From DASPJQ01 sp035299065 (GTDB lineage: Bacteria; Bacteroidota; Bacteroidia; Flavobacteriales_D; UBA2798), in the NCBI GenBank assembly GCA_035299065.1, contig DATGXI010000166.1, positions 1-57,044 of the forward strand: a DNA stretch of 57,044 nt, given 5' to 3'. Shown piece by piece: positions 1-7,018 of the stretch. The notes below the pieces were generated by a model. It was not told the origin of the DNA. It saw only the letters and a list, made by a program, of their open reading frames with translations, and did no database searches. Position 1 is the stretch's first letter, and every line of letters starts with the position of its first letter. Position numbers and translations under genes: made by a program.

Positions 1-587
1 AATTTACCAAATGTGTAATTCAGCCCTATGGCCGAGTGGAAACCTAAGCTTAATCCACCGGTAAATTCAATTTGGTAAGTTGCTTCATAGCTCGGCCCTA
101 TACTCATTTCTTTATACTCTTCGTTTAAGATTGCTTTAGTGCCAACGCCAAAAATCAAGCCGGTTTTTATATAGGTGCTTAATTTTTTCTCACCAAATTT
201 TATGCGTACGGTAGGTATTAAGCGTAGTGAATTTGCACTAATTGTATAAATGTCTTCTTCCAGGTATTCAAAATCAGTCTCTGTTTCCTTGTAGAGAACA
301 TTTTTTGAACCGTATAAATAATTTACACCCAGCTCAAGGCCAATGTTGTGTTTGATGAGATAACCTGCGTAAATGCCACTGGTGAGACCTTCGCCCAACG
401 AAACACTTTTGCTTTCATAGGTAACAATGTCTGACATGTTTGAGTAGTTGGAAGATTCGCCCTCCATTGGGCACACGCCAAAGCCATAATGAAAATTAAC
501 GCCACTGTACAATTTTTGTGCGTTTACGGAACCTGTGGTTGCCAATACACCAGCAAGAGAGGCTGTATATATAAATGTTTTTTTCAT
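1..587 (-). CDS. Outer-membrane beta-barrel protein, 3'-truncated by window edge
   Basis: Reading the minus strand from an ATG at 585-587 gives an open frame of about 195 codons that runs off the left edge without a stop. It starts with a signal peptide (MKKTFIYTASLAGVLATTGS, then VNAQ) and continues with alternating aromatic and glycine-rich segments (HYGFGV, SGIYAGYLIKHNIGLELGVNY, GLSLGFHSAIGLNYTFGK) typical of small outer-membrane barrels of the OmpX/OmpW-like size class. It closely resembles the next gene in layout: the segments around 'GIYAGYLIK' and 'GEKKLSTYIKTG' have direct counterparts there. The pair is therefore a tandem duplication with only 11 bp between them. The function is unknown. 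The C-terminal strands are not visible. Confidence 0.8.
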   Translation of the reverse strand, partial: MKKTFIYTASLAGVLATTGSVNAQKLYSGVNFHYGFGVCPMEGESSNYSNMSDIVTYESKSVSLGEGLTSGIYAGYLIKHNIGLELGVNYLYGSKNVLYKETETDFEYLEEDIYTISANSLRLIPTVRIKFGEKKLSTYIKTGLIFGVGTKAILNEEYKEMSIGPSYEATYQIEFTGGLSLGFHSAIGLNYTFGK

Positions 588-598
588 GTTCTTAAAAA

Positions 599-1456
599 TT
601 ATTCGGTTTTACCAAATGAAAAATGAATGCCAATGTTTATTCCTGCTGAGCTGAAAGGGAAAAAAATTCTGGTGGCTTTTGACGGTTCGCTTGCTGTTTC
701 AGGATTGCCGTTTTGCTGGTACTCGTCTACAAATTCGGTTTCTCTTTCATTAGTGGTTAGCGAATTCAATTCATTTACACCATCAATTTCGTAACGGGTG
801 ATCACCGATTTTTTGGGTGCCCATTGCTGGTAAACAGCGCCAATTTCGCAAAAGGCACCAATGCTTGATGTAAACATGTAGGTTAAACCAAGTGCACCGT
901 GTGCACCAATACCAAGACCACCACTGTATTCAGTGTTGATGTAGTCGGTTTGAGAAATGCCAAAAACCGAACTGCTGTTTTCATTTTCATTTATTCTTTT
1001 TGTACCAACAGCAATAACCGGCCCGGCTTTAACATAACCGCTTAACTTTTTTTCGCCAAAACCCAGGCGCATGGCCGGTAATAAACGCATGGTTGAACCA
1101 TAATGGTAGCTTATGTTTTTTGTTTTATAATCAAAAAGGTTGTTTTCAATTTCACTTTTGCTTTCAAAAGTTGCGCTTTTTAAATAGGTGAATCCCAATT
1201 CGACTCCTAATCCTTTTTTAATCATGTATCCCGCATACAAACCAACATTTATTCCCTGCCCGTATGAGTAGTGTGTAGCAGAATAGGTATTGGTGGCATC
1301 ACCACCTCCATTATCAACTGATTTATAATTTGTGGAGCTTGCTTTTGCTGCCCCAAATCCATAACCACCGCCAGCACCCGTATAAAAACCCTGGGAATAA
1401 GCTGAAAAGGCAATGGCATTCAGTCCAAGTAAGAAAAATAATCGTGCGTTTTGCAT
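599..1456 (-). CDS. Outer-membrane beta-barrel protein, tandem paralogue
   Basis: This gene encodes 285 residues. A signal peptide ends near residue 21 (AFSAYSQ) and is followed by repeated amphipathic strands rich in Gly, Tyr and Phe. The C-terminus (SAGINIGIHFSFGKTE) looks like a last barrel strand. Two low-complexity polar stretches, around residues 35-60 and 225-260, probably form surface loops. It shares the order of motifs with the truncated gene at 1-587 and lies 11 bp upstream of it, so the two are probably co-transcribed duplicates. Known members of such families are structural or adhesin-like barrels, but nothing here fixes a role. Confidence 0.8.
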   Translation of the reverse strand: MQNARLFFLLGLNAIAFSAYSQGFYTGAGGGYGFGAAKASSTNYKSVDNGGGDATNTYSATHYSYGQGINVGLYAGYMIKKGLGVELGFTYLKSATFESKSEIENNLFDYKTKNISYHYGSTMRLLPAMRLGFGEKKLSGYVKAGPVIAVGTKRINENENSSSVFGISQTDYINTEYSGGLGIGAHGALGLTYMFTSSIGAFCEIGAVYQQWAPKKSVITRYEIDGVNELNSLTTNERETEFVDEYQQNGNPETASEPSKATRIFFPFSSAGINIGIHFSFGKTE

Positions 1457-1552
1457 TTTTAAAGGTTTAAGTGAAAAATAGTTTTTTTAGCACAAGGGCT
1501 ATTAACGGAGTAAACGAAATCTTATTGCTTAAGGGGGGGGAGTGGAAATAAG

Positions 1553-3556
1553 TTATTTGTCGGGCATAAACAACTTGTGTACCAGCTCATTCAGTAAATA
1601 GCGTTTGTCCCGGTAGGTTGCTGTAATAAACACATCGTTGATTCCAGCTGCATACACTTCGGCCCTGAAAAGTTCAGCTTCTTCAAGCGTTTCAAATTCA
1701 CCAATTACAAAGCGCGAAATACCATCATCCAGTTTTTGCTTTCTTATTTTTCCAACTTTCAGAATTTTACTGTAATCGAAATGATCACTCAGGTTAAAGG
1801 CTGCAATTTGCAGGGTATAGGAAAGATCAGGATCACTAAAATCGCCATACACAGCAAGGATTTCATTGAAACGATATTGTTCGCGTCCCATATTTGCTTT
1901 GATTTCGGCCACTTGTAACGAGTCAGCCTTGTGCTTTAATACAGCCAGGTATGCCGGGCTATAAAATTCAACATCAATATTGGTTTCAAAAAATCCAGCC
2001 AGGCTGTCGGTAGCAAGCCTTCGCGTAGTTGTCATGCCACTGTCCAGTACAAACTTCATGATGTATGAATGTCCTTTGGGCACATTAACCATGTAATTAC
2101 CTGTTGCAGAATTTGACATGAAATTTCCAATCACTTTATTGGTGTTGGCATTGATCAGATCAACTTTACAGGTTGCGGGTTTGTTGTCAAGCGTTATTTG
2201 TCCCTTTGCCAATACCAAGGTAATAGCATCACCTACAAAACCTGGTTCAACAACATAAATATCCTGTCCGCCTTTTCCATTTGATTTACCCGATGAATAA
2301 TATCCTTTTTTCCCATCGGCTGTAAGCATATAAAACACATCATTACCGGGTGTGTTAAGTGGTGCGCCCAGGTTGTTTGCTTTTGAATAAACCGAATCGT
2401 TGATGTTGCTTATAAAAATGTCATAATTACCCATTGAATTGTGCCCGGTGGAACTGAAAATTAAAAATTCACCACTTGGATGTATATATGGTGCGTCTTC
2501 GTCAAACGGTGTATTTATACTGTCGCCCATGTTGCGCACATTGGTCCACCCGCCATCAGACCCCAATGTTGCCATGTACAAATCTTTACCGCCTTTGCCT
2601 CCTTTTCGTTCGCTCGAAAAAATGGCTGTTTTTCCATCGGCAGAAACAGAAATACTTCCTTCCCATGCGGGGCTATTTATTTCGCCAAATAATTTGGACG
2701 GACTTGACCATTCCGTTCCTTCCAGTTTACTTTCATAAATAGCGCCTTCATCCTCTTCGGTGCTTTCAAAAACAAACAGTGTGTGTCCGTCAGGCGAAAG
2801 CGAAATACAGGCTTCGTTGGCTTTCGTATTTATGGAACCGGGAATAGGCTCAGGTTTTTTCCATTTACCTAGGGAGTCTTTTGTGGTATAAAAAATATCT
2901 TCATAATATTCACCAACCGGATTTTCGGGATTTACAATGGGTTGTTGCAAACCACCTATTGAGCGTTCACCGCGGTACGTAAATATGAGCATGGACTCAT
3001 CAGCACTTATAATGGGAACATATTCGTTTGCAGAAGAGTTTACAAAGGTATCAAGATTAGTGATTTTAATTTCGGTATGGCCAGGCTTTATGTTTTTTGA
3101 ATTTTTGCACCAGGTAATTATTTTTTCAGCATCTTCCCTGAATGCTTTGTTTTTGCCATGATTCAAATAAGAAGTTAACTGTACAATGGCGCTGTCAAAC
3201 TGTGAATTCAGGTGAAGCGATTTACCGTAATAATAAGCGTAGTCAAATTGTTTGAATTTAACCGGATCAACTTTTTTGAAACTGGCCAGTGATTTTTCAA
3301 TGCCATCAGACTTGTACATGGAACAAATGGCAATACGGAAAAGCAATTCCTGCTCTTCAGGAAAACTTGGTTCAAGTTTGGAAAATTCACTAAGCGCGCT
3401 CTCATAATTATTTTCAGTGAAATACAATTCGCCTGTTTCGTAAGTAAGGCGGTCAGATCCTTTTTTGAGGAATCCCTGTTCATTTTTATTCCGAACAAGT
3501 TGGGCGTTGGCAAAATAAGTTACCAAAACCAGTAATATGGTTATAAGGCGATTCAT
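1553..3556 (-). CDS. PorE-like periplasmic protein: TPR, PD40 propeller, CRD, SPOR-like end
   Basis: This is a 667-residue protein with a type I signal peptide (cleavage after YFANAQ, no lipobox). Residues about 35-150 are TPR-like helices. Residues about 165-435 hold WD40-like PD40 repeats (PIISADESMLIFTYRG, CISLSPDGHTLFVFES, SISVSADGKTAIFSSE, YIHPSGEFLIFSSTG, YMLTADGKKGYYSS). Residues about 445-520 form a carboxypeptidase-regulatory-like beta domain. This order is that of PorE, the T9SS-associated peptidoglycan-binding protein of Porphyromonas, which ends in an OmpA_C domain. Here the last 80 residues instead resemble a SPOR domain (YTLQIAAFNLSDHFDY, then RFVIGEFETLEEAELF). SPOR domains bind glycan strands, so the protein may tether the envelope to peptidoglycan by a different module. 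Assignment to T9SS function is inference. Confidence 0.75.
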   Translation of the reverse strand: MNRLITILLVLVTYFANAQLVRNKNEQGFLKKGSDRLTYETGELYFTENNYESALSEFSKLEPSFPEEQELLFRIAICSMYKSDGIEKSLASFKKVDPVKFKQFDYAYYYGKSLHLNSQFDSAIVQLTSYLNHGKNKAFREDAEKIITWCKNSKNIKPGHTEIKITNLDTFVNSSANEYVPIISADESMLIFTYRGERSIGGLQQPIVNPENPVGEYYEDIFYTTKDSLGKWKKPEPIPGSINTKANEACISLSPDGHTLFVFESTEEDEGAIYESKLEGTEWSSPSKLFGEINSPAWEGSISVSADGKTAIFSSERKGGKGGKDLYMATLGSDGGWTNVRNMGDSINTPFDEDAPYIHPSGEFLIFSSTGHNSMGNYDIFISNINDSVYSKANNLGAPLNTPGNDVFYMLTADGKKGYYSSGKSNGKGGQDIYVVEPGFVGDAITLVLAKGQITLDNKPATCKVDLINANTNKVIGNFMSNSATGNYMVNVPKGHSYIMKFVLDSGMTTTRRLATDSLAGFFETNIDVEFYSPAYLAVLKHKADSLQVAEIKANMGREQYRFNEILAVYGDFSDPDLSYTLQIAAFNLSDHFDYSKILKVGKIRKQKLDDGISRFVIGEFETLEEAELFRAEVYAAGINDVFITATYRDKRYLLNELVHKLFMPDK

Positions 3557-3887
3557 AGTAAAAGCTCCATCAGCAAGAATGAATTTAGGCTATTTTTTTA
3601 AAGTGCCAAATAAGGAATGTAAAAATGTTGCGAACAGGTTTGCGATTTATGACTGGTTTTATGGCGAAATAACCAAAACACCTTTAAAATTTTTGACAAT
3701 GCACGAAGCAAAATATTTATTAGAAGTAACGCTGGTGAAGTATTTACCGACCTAAGGTGCTAATTCACACCCCATTCGTTAAAAACATAATTTTCAAGTT
3801 TTCTTTAAGTATGAACTCACTCTTAATTCGTGTCCGTTTTGATTCAAATGAGTTAATTGAATGTACGGTAGGCAATAAGCAAATCGT
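3557..3887. other. Intergenic stretch without a supported gene
   Basis: This 331-nt stretch lies between the PorE-like gene and the tandem repeats. Two short open frames cross it on the plus strand, but neither has a recognisable product or a convincing start. It should contain the promoter of the leftward PorE-like gene, although I found no clear TAnnTTTG box close to that start. Confidence 0.5.
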
Positions 3888-4248
3888 GGCTGCTTATAAG
3901 ATCCCAATGCACGCTGCGGGTGCATTGGTCTTTTTTGTTTTAATAGTTAAGTGGTATTGGGATTAGCTTCGCTGATCCGGTAAAGTTTGGCTGCTTATAA
4001 GATCCCTATGCCCGCTGCGCGTGCATTGGTCTTTTTTGTTTTAATAGCTAAGGGGTATTGGGATTAGCTTCGCTGATCCGGTAAAGTTAGGCTGCTTATA
4101 AGATCCCTATGCCCGCTGCACGTGCATGGTCTTTTTTATTTTAATAGCTAAGGGGTATTGTGATTAGCTTCGCTGATCCGGTAAAGTTAGGCTGCTTATA
4201 AGATCCCTATGCCCGCTGCGCGTGCATGGTCTTTTTTATTTTAATAGC
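3888..4248 (+). repeat. Tandem 101-bp repeat array, 3 full and 1 partial copies
   Basis: Copies start at 3888, 3989, 4090 and 4190, all with GGCTGCTTATAAGATCCC, and the last is cut off after about 59 bp. The period is 101, 101 and 100 bp. Each copy contains a short hairpin (ATGCAC-loop-GTGCAT in copy 1, with one mismatch in the others) followed by GGTCTTTTTT and then TTTTAATAG, which looks like a rho-independent terminator reading rightward. The remainder of the unit (GATTAGCTTCGCTGATCCGG) is constant. The array faces the tRNA-Cys terminator and shares its flanking words (AAGATCCC, GCTGCGC, TTTTTTATTTTAATAGC). No open frame is preserved across copies. Confidence 0.9.
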
Positions 4249-4286
4249 TTAACAAAGCAAGCTTTGTACGCTATTAAAATAAAAAA
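4232..4286. repeat. Long perfect palindrome between repeat array and tRNA terminator
   Basis: TTTTTTATTTTAATAGC at 4232-4248 is the exact reverse complement of 4270-4286 (17 bp). Inside it ACAAAGC (4252-4258) pairs with GCTTTGT (4261-4267) across a 2-nt loop. The arms are the T-rich tails of the last 101-bp repeat on one strand and of the tRNA-Cys terminator on the other, so this is the centre of an inverted duplication. Confidence 0.9.
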
Positions 4287-4312
4287 TCCCTTTTTTGCGC
4301 AGCAAAAAAGGG
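4274..4312 (-). terminator. Rho-independent terminator of tRNA-Cys
   Basis: On the minus strand an 11-bp perfect stem (4302-4312 with 4288-4298, loop TGC) follows the tRNA by about 10 nt. It is followed by ATTTTTTATTTT. Stem, T-tract and position directly downstream of the tRNA support termination of the tRNA transcript. Confidence 0.85.
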
Positions 4313-4322
4313 GATCTTGATG

Positions 4323-4393
4323 AGGTCCCGAGCGGATTCGAACCGCTGTAGGAGCTTTTGCAGAGCTCTGCCTAACCACTCGGCTACAGGACC
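4323..4393 (-). tRNA. tRNA-Cys (anticodon GCA)
   Basis: The minus strand folds into a complete 71-nt cloverleaf. The acceptor stem is GGTCCTG with CGGGACC (one G-U pair). The D-arm is GCCGAGTGGTTAGGC. The anticodon stem is GAGCT/AGCTC with loop CTGCAAA, giving anticodon GCA. The T-arm is GCGGTTCGAATCCGC. The discriminator is T, as expected for tRNA-Cys. The 3' CCA is not encoded. It is a single-gene unit with its own promoter at 4412-4442 and terminator at 4274-4312. The short variable region (CTACA) fits a class I tRNA. Confidence 0.97.
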
Positions 4394-4411
4394 TTAATTG
4401 TAAAAGGGACA

Positions 4412-4442
4412 CAAAAATACGCAATTCCTCAAGTCGGCCAAA
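4412..4442 (-). promoter_or_regulatory. Bacteroidota-type promoter of tRNA-Cys
   Basis: On the minus strand TTTG (4439-4442) is separated by exactly 19 nt from TATTTTTG (4412-4419). This matches the Bacteroidota housekeeping consensus TTTG-N19-TAnnTTTG. Transcription would start about 10 nt before the mature tRNA 5' end. Confidence 0.8.
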
Positions 4443-4492
4443 TATTTGTATGGAAAGCTGATTAATCGGTAGTTATAACCGCAAAAACAAGG

Positions 4493-4843
4493 TTATCCTT
4501 CCAAATAAACCGAAACGCTTTCCAAATCTCCTTTGGCCGGGGGATTCATTTTGTACAAACGCACTTTTATGTTTACTGCATTTGGGTAACGTTCCCGTAT
4601 TTTATCAACCACGCGTTTTACAACGGTTTCAATTAAATTGTTGCGAATGGCCATTTGCTCTTTCACGATCCGAACAATTTCTACGTAATCAACCGCATGT
4701 TTCAAATCATCGGTTTCATAGGCTTTGGTAAAATCGGTTTCCACGTCAATGTCAAACTTAAACATGGTGCCAATTACCGCTTCCTCAGGTAAACAACCAT
4801 GGTAACCGTAAACTTTTAAATCGTGTATTGATACTATTGCCAT
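4493..4843 (-). CDS. folB: Dihydroneopterin aldolase
   Basis: This 116-residue protein has the normal length for FolB. FolB cleaves 7,8-dihydroneopterin to 6-hydroxymethyl-dihydropterin and glycolaldehyde in folate synthesis. Visible family marks are the N-terminal 'IVSIHDLKVYGYHGCLPEE', whose Glu near residue 20 corresponds to the substrate-binding region, the central helix 'DYVEIVRIVKEQM', and the C-terminal 'VRLYKMNPPAKG' with the conserved lysine and NPP. It is cytosolic and normally octameric. It stands alone between the tRNA-Cys gene and a repeat region. Other fol genes are not in the window. Confidence 0.92.
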   Translation of the reverse strand: MAIVSIHDLKVYGYHGCLPEEAVIGTMFKFDIDVETDFTKAYETDDLKHAVDYVEIVRIVKEQMAIRNNLIETVVKRVVDKIRERYPNAVNIKVRLYKMNPPAKGDLESVSVYLEG

Positions 4844-4860
4844 ATTATCTTTACTTTTTA

Positions 4861-5111
4861 GCCACTAATGACGCGAATATCACAAATAAAATGCGATCAG
4901 CAAGCGTATCTTTCACGAATTACCACGAATATCTTCGTTAATTATTTACACACTCGTATATTGAGGCTATTTCTTAAGCCACCAATGACACGAATTTCAC
5001 AAATAAACGCAATCAATATTTGTCTATCCCACGATTGGTTTATTGATTTGTGCTCATTCGTGAAAGAAACCAGGTGAGAATCAAATTCGTGTTATTTGTG
5101 TCATTGGTGGC
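4861..5111. repeat. GCCAC...-type palindromic intergenic repeat cluster
   Basis: A 30-bp word at 4861-4890 recurs at 4978-5007 with 27 of 30 matches. The second copy is mirrored by an imperfect reverse complement at 5083-5111 (ending GTGTCATTGGTGGC). The pair can form a large hairpin of about 134 nt. No gene lies inside. The same kind of element, with the outer GCCAC/GTGGC ends and AAT-CAC core, recurs at 32122-32221 and 46534-46598, with a half copy at 9223-9246. Confidence 0.8.
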
Positions 5112-5123
5112 GGCCGTTTTTTT

Positions 5124-6548
5124 TTACGCGTTAGAATTGTCCGAATTCTTGTACCCAACAAAAAAAACTTTCTCAACTCCCCTTGTCACTGCTGTATACA
5201 TCCACCTCACATACTCGGTCATGTCCATATCGGGCAAAGGCACACCGGCATCAATGAACACTACCGGCCATTGTCCGCCCTGGGCTTTATGACAGGTAAC
5301 TGCATACGAAAATTTAATGTGCAGTGCATTAAAAAACGGGTCGCTCAATACTTTGAATTTTGGGTGATCAAGCCCATCCGTTATTTTTTCCTGTAAAACC
5401 GACTGGTACAATTCTTTTGTTTTTTCGGCACTTAAACTGGCCGTTTCAATGGGAATGGTGTCCAGTAAAAACATAAATTCACTTTGGTAGGATTCCTGCT
5501 GTCCTGTAATTACCGCTTCTGCCTCGGCAAACGTAAACCCATGTTTTTCTACGGTTTTTCCTACACGTAAAATTTCCATATTATCGCCATTGGCAATAAA
5601 CGGCATTCCCTTAAATTGTTTGTTCCAGAAATAATTGTTGCGTATGATCATTACCTGGTCACCTGCATCAATGGCGTTTTCTCTGTATAAAAGGCGATTT
5701 CTTATCTGGTTATTATAAGCATTTGCCTTTTTATTGCTGCGGGTAATGATCAATACATTTTCATACCCGTATTTGCTGTATGCATTTTCCAGTTCTTCAG
5801 GAAAATCATAACCGGTTATGTTTTTAAAATCGGTGCCGTTAAAATTCAGTTCAGGAATACCCGGATTTTCCATTCGCAACATTTCCCGCAATTGTGTTGC
5901 ATTTTCCAGGATGCCCGATAATTCTTTTTGACGTACTACGTTCCACAATTCATAGGTGTGTACTTCAGCATTGTAGCTGCGTACCAAAAATTCACCATCA
6001 AGTGCCGGGCTTTTAGGAGAACCAACAGGCGGTAACTGTGCTGTGTCGCCACTCAATATCAATTGACAGTTTTGCCCGTTAAAAACATATTCAATTAAAT
6101 CATCAAGCAAATGCCTGGCGCGGCCGTTACCTGTATACATGCCAGCCTCGTTGCCCACCATGCCGGCTTCATCCACTATGAAAAACGTGTTTTTATGCGC
6201 GTTATGACCAAGTGAAAAACTTCCTGCACCGGTTTCAGCATCCTCGGCCGAATAAATTTTTTTGTGAATGGTATACGCTGGCTGCCCTGAATAGCCTGTA
6301 ATGACTTTTGCTGCACGTCCCGTAGGTGCAAGCAATACCACATCGTAATTGCATTTATTCAAAAAACGCTGAAGGGCCGAAAGCACTGTAGTTTTTCCAG
6401 TACCGGCATACCCTTTCAAAAGGAATATTTTTTGCTGCGCACGCGACAAAAGGTAATTCCCAAGACTCCTGAAAAGGGCTTGCTGGTCGTCATTGGGCGC
6501 ATGTTCCATTTGCCCAACCAGTTCTTCTATAATTTCCTCAATTTGCAA
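5124..6548 (-). CDS. RecD-like ATP-dependent DNA helicase (superfamily 1)
   Basis: This is a 474-residue helicase of the short RecD/TraA-type group common in Bacteroidota. Walker A is GYAGTGKTT at about residues 46-54. Walker B is FFIVDEAGMV at about 122-131. Motif III is QLILSGDTAQLPPVG. Motif VI and the UvrD-like C-terminal region are VTCHKAQGGQWPVVFID and WMYTAVTRG. It lacks the long N-terminal RecBCD-binding part of enteric RecD, and no recB or recC is nearby, so it probably acts as a stand-alone 5'-3' helicase. The only in-frame start that keeps the N-terminal helix is a TTG at 6546-6548; an ATG 13 codons later is the alternative. Confidence 0.85.
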   Translation of the reverse strand: MQIEEIIEELVGQMEHAPNDDQQALFRSLGNYLLSRAQQKIFLLKGYAGTGKTTVLSALQRFLNKCNYDVVLLAPTGRAAKVITGYSGQPAYTIHKKIYSAEDAETGAGSFSLGHNAHKNTFFIVDEAGMVGNEAGMYTGNGRARHLLDDLIEYVFNGQNCQLILSGDTAQLPPVGSPKSPALDGEFLVRSYNAEVHTYELWNVVRQKELSGILENATQLREMLRMENPGIPELNFNGTDFKNITGYDFPEELENAYSKYGYENVLIITRSNKKANAYNNQIRNRLLYRENAIDAGDQVMIIRNNYFWNKQFKGMPFIANGDNMEILRVGKTVEKHGFTFAEAEAVITGQQESYQSEFMFLLDTIPIETASLSAEKTKELYQSVLQEKITDGLDHPKFKVLSDPFFNALHIKFSYAVTCHKAQGGQWPVVFIDAGVPLPDMDMTEYVRWMYTAVTRGVEKVFFVGYKNSDNSNA

Positions 6549-7018
6549 GCCTTCAAAGTAACCAAAATAGGTTTGCGCAGGCGTTCACAAGTCGCAAATT
6601 TTGTGTTTGGTTAATAATTTTTTATCCAAAAGGGTTACTTATGCCCAACAGCACCATTAACCCGTTAAAATAACGTGAACATTAAGTAATACCGCTATTA
6701 ATGCGCACGTGAGAAAACGAACATAAGCCTTCAGGGCGCGCGGACGTCCACGTAGTGCGCGAAATTTTTTGCTTCGACTAAATTGCGGAAGCTATCCGTT
6801 TCCAGGCAAAAAATTTGGACTACGTGGTGGGTTTTTTGCTACTTTTTTTGCGGCAGAAAAAAAGTAGGGAAAAAATTAATTTTTTATTTGTGAACACATT
6901 AAATTTTTAAATGAGCAACTATAGTAATCAACACCTGAGAAAACCAACATAAGCTTTCAGGGCGCGCTTACGTACCAGAAATGAATTTTTTACTGTTTGC
7001 ATAAAAACCCTTTTACCC
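6549..7018. repeat. Non-coding region with 42-bp direct repeat and two inverted repeats
   Basis: A 42-bp word at 6706-6747 recurs at 6932-6973 with 37 of 42 matches (CACGTGAGAAAACGAACATA against CACCTGAGAAAACCAACATA at the start). Between the copies 6748-6772 and 6805-6829 form an imperfect inverted repeat (CCACGTAGT... against ...ACTACGTGG). At 6839-6867 a perfect 11-bp stem CTACTTTTTTT/AAAAAAAGTAG encloses the 7-nt loop GCGGCAG. The stretch is 470 nt long and carries no supported open frame. Confidence 0.8.

Noticed and set aside
3537..3755. 72-residue plus-strand open frame next to the PorE-like gene
   Set aside because: It begins inside the opposite-strand gene, has no recognisable motif and no promoter; it is more likely chance.
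3757..3966. 69-residue open frame running into the first 101-bp repeat
   Set aside because: The frame is not preserved in the other repeat copies, so it is not a repeated gene.
3888..4248. Repeat array as a CRISPR locus
   Set aside because: Units are 101 bp and contiguous without unique spacers; each carries a terminator-like hairpin and no cas genes are present.
3888..4248. Repeat array as decayed tRNA copies
   Set aside because: No cloverleaf arms or T-loop (GGTTCGAATCC) can be found in the units; only the terminator-side words are shared with the tRNA gene.
6549..7018. Possible insertion-sequence remnant in the repeat-rich spacer
   Set aside because: No transposase fragment in any frame; the inverted repeats are internal and not terminal to a coding unit.
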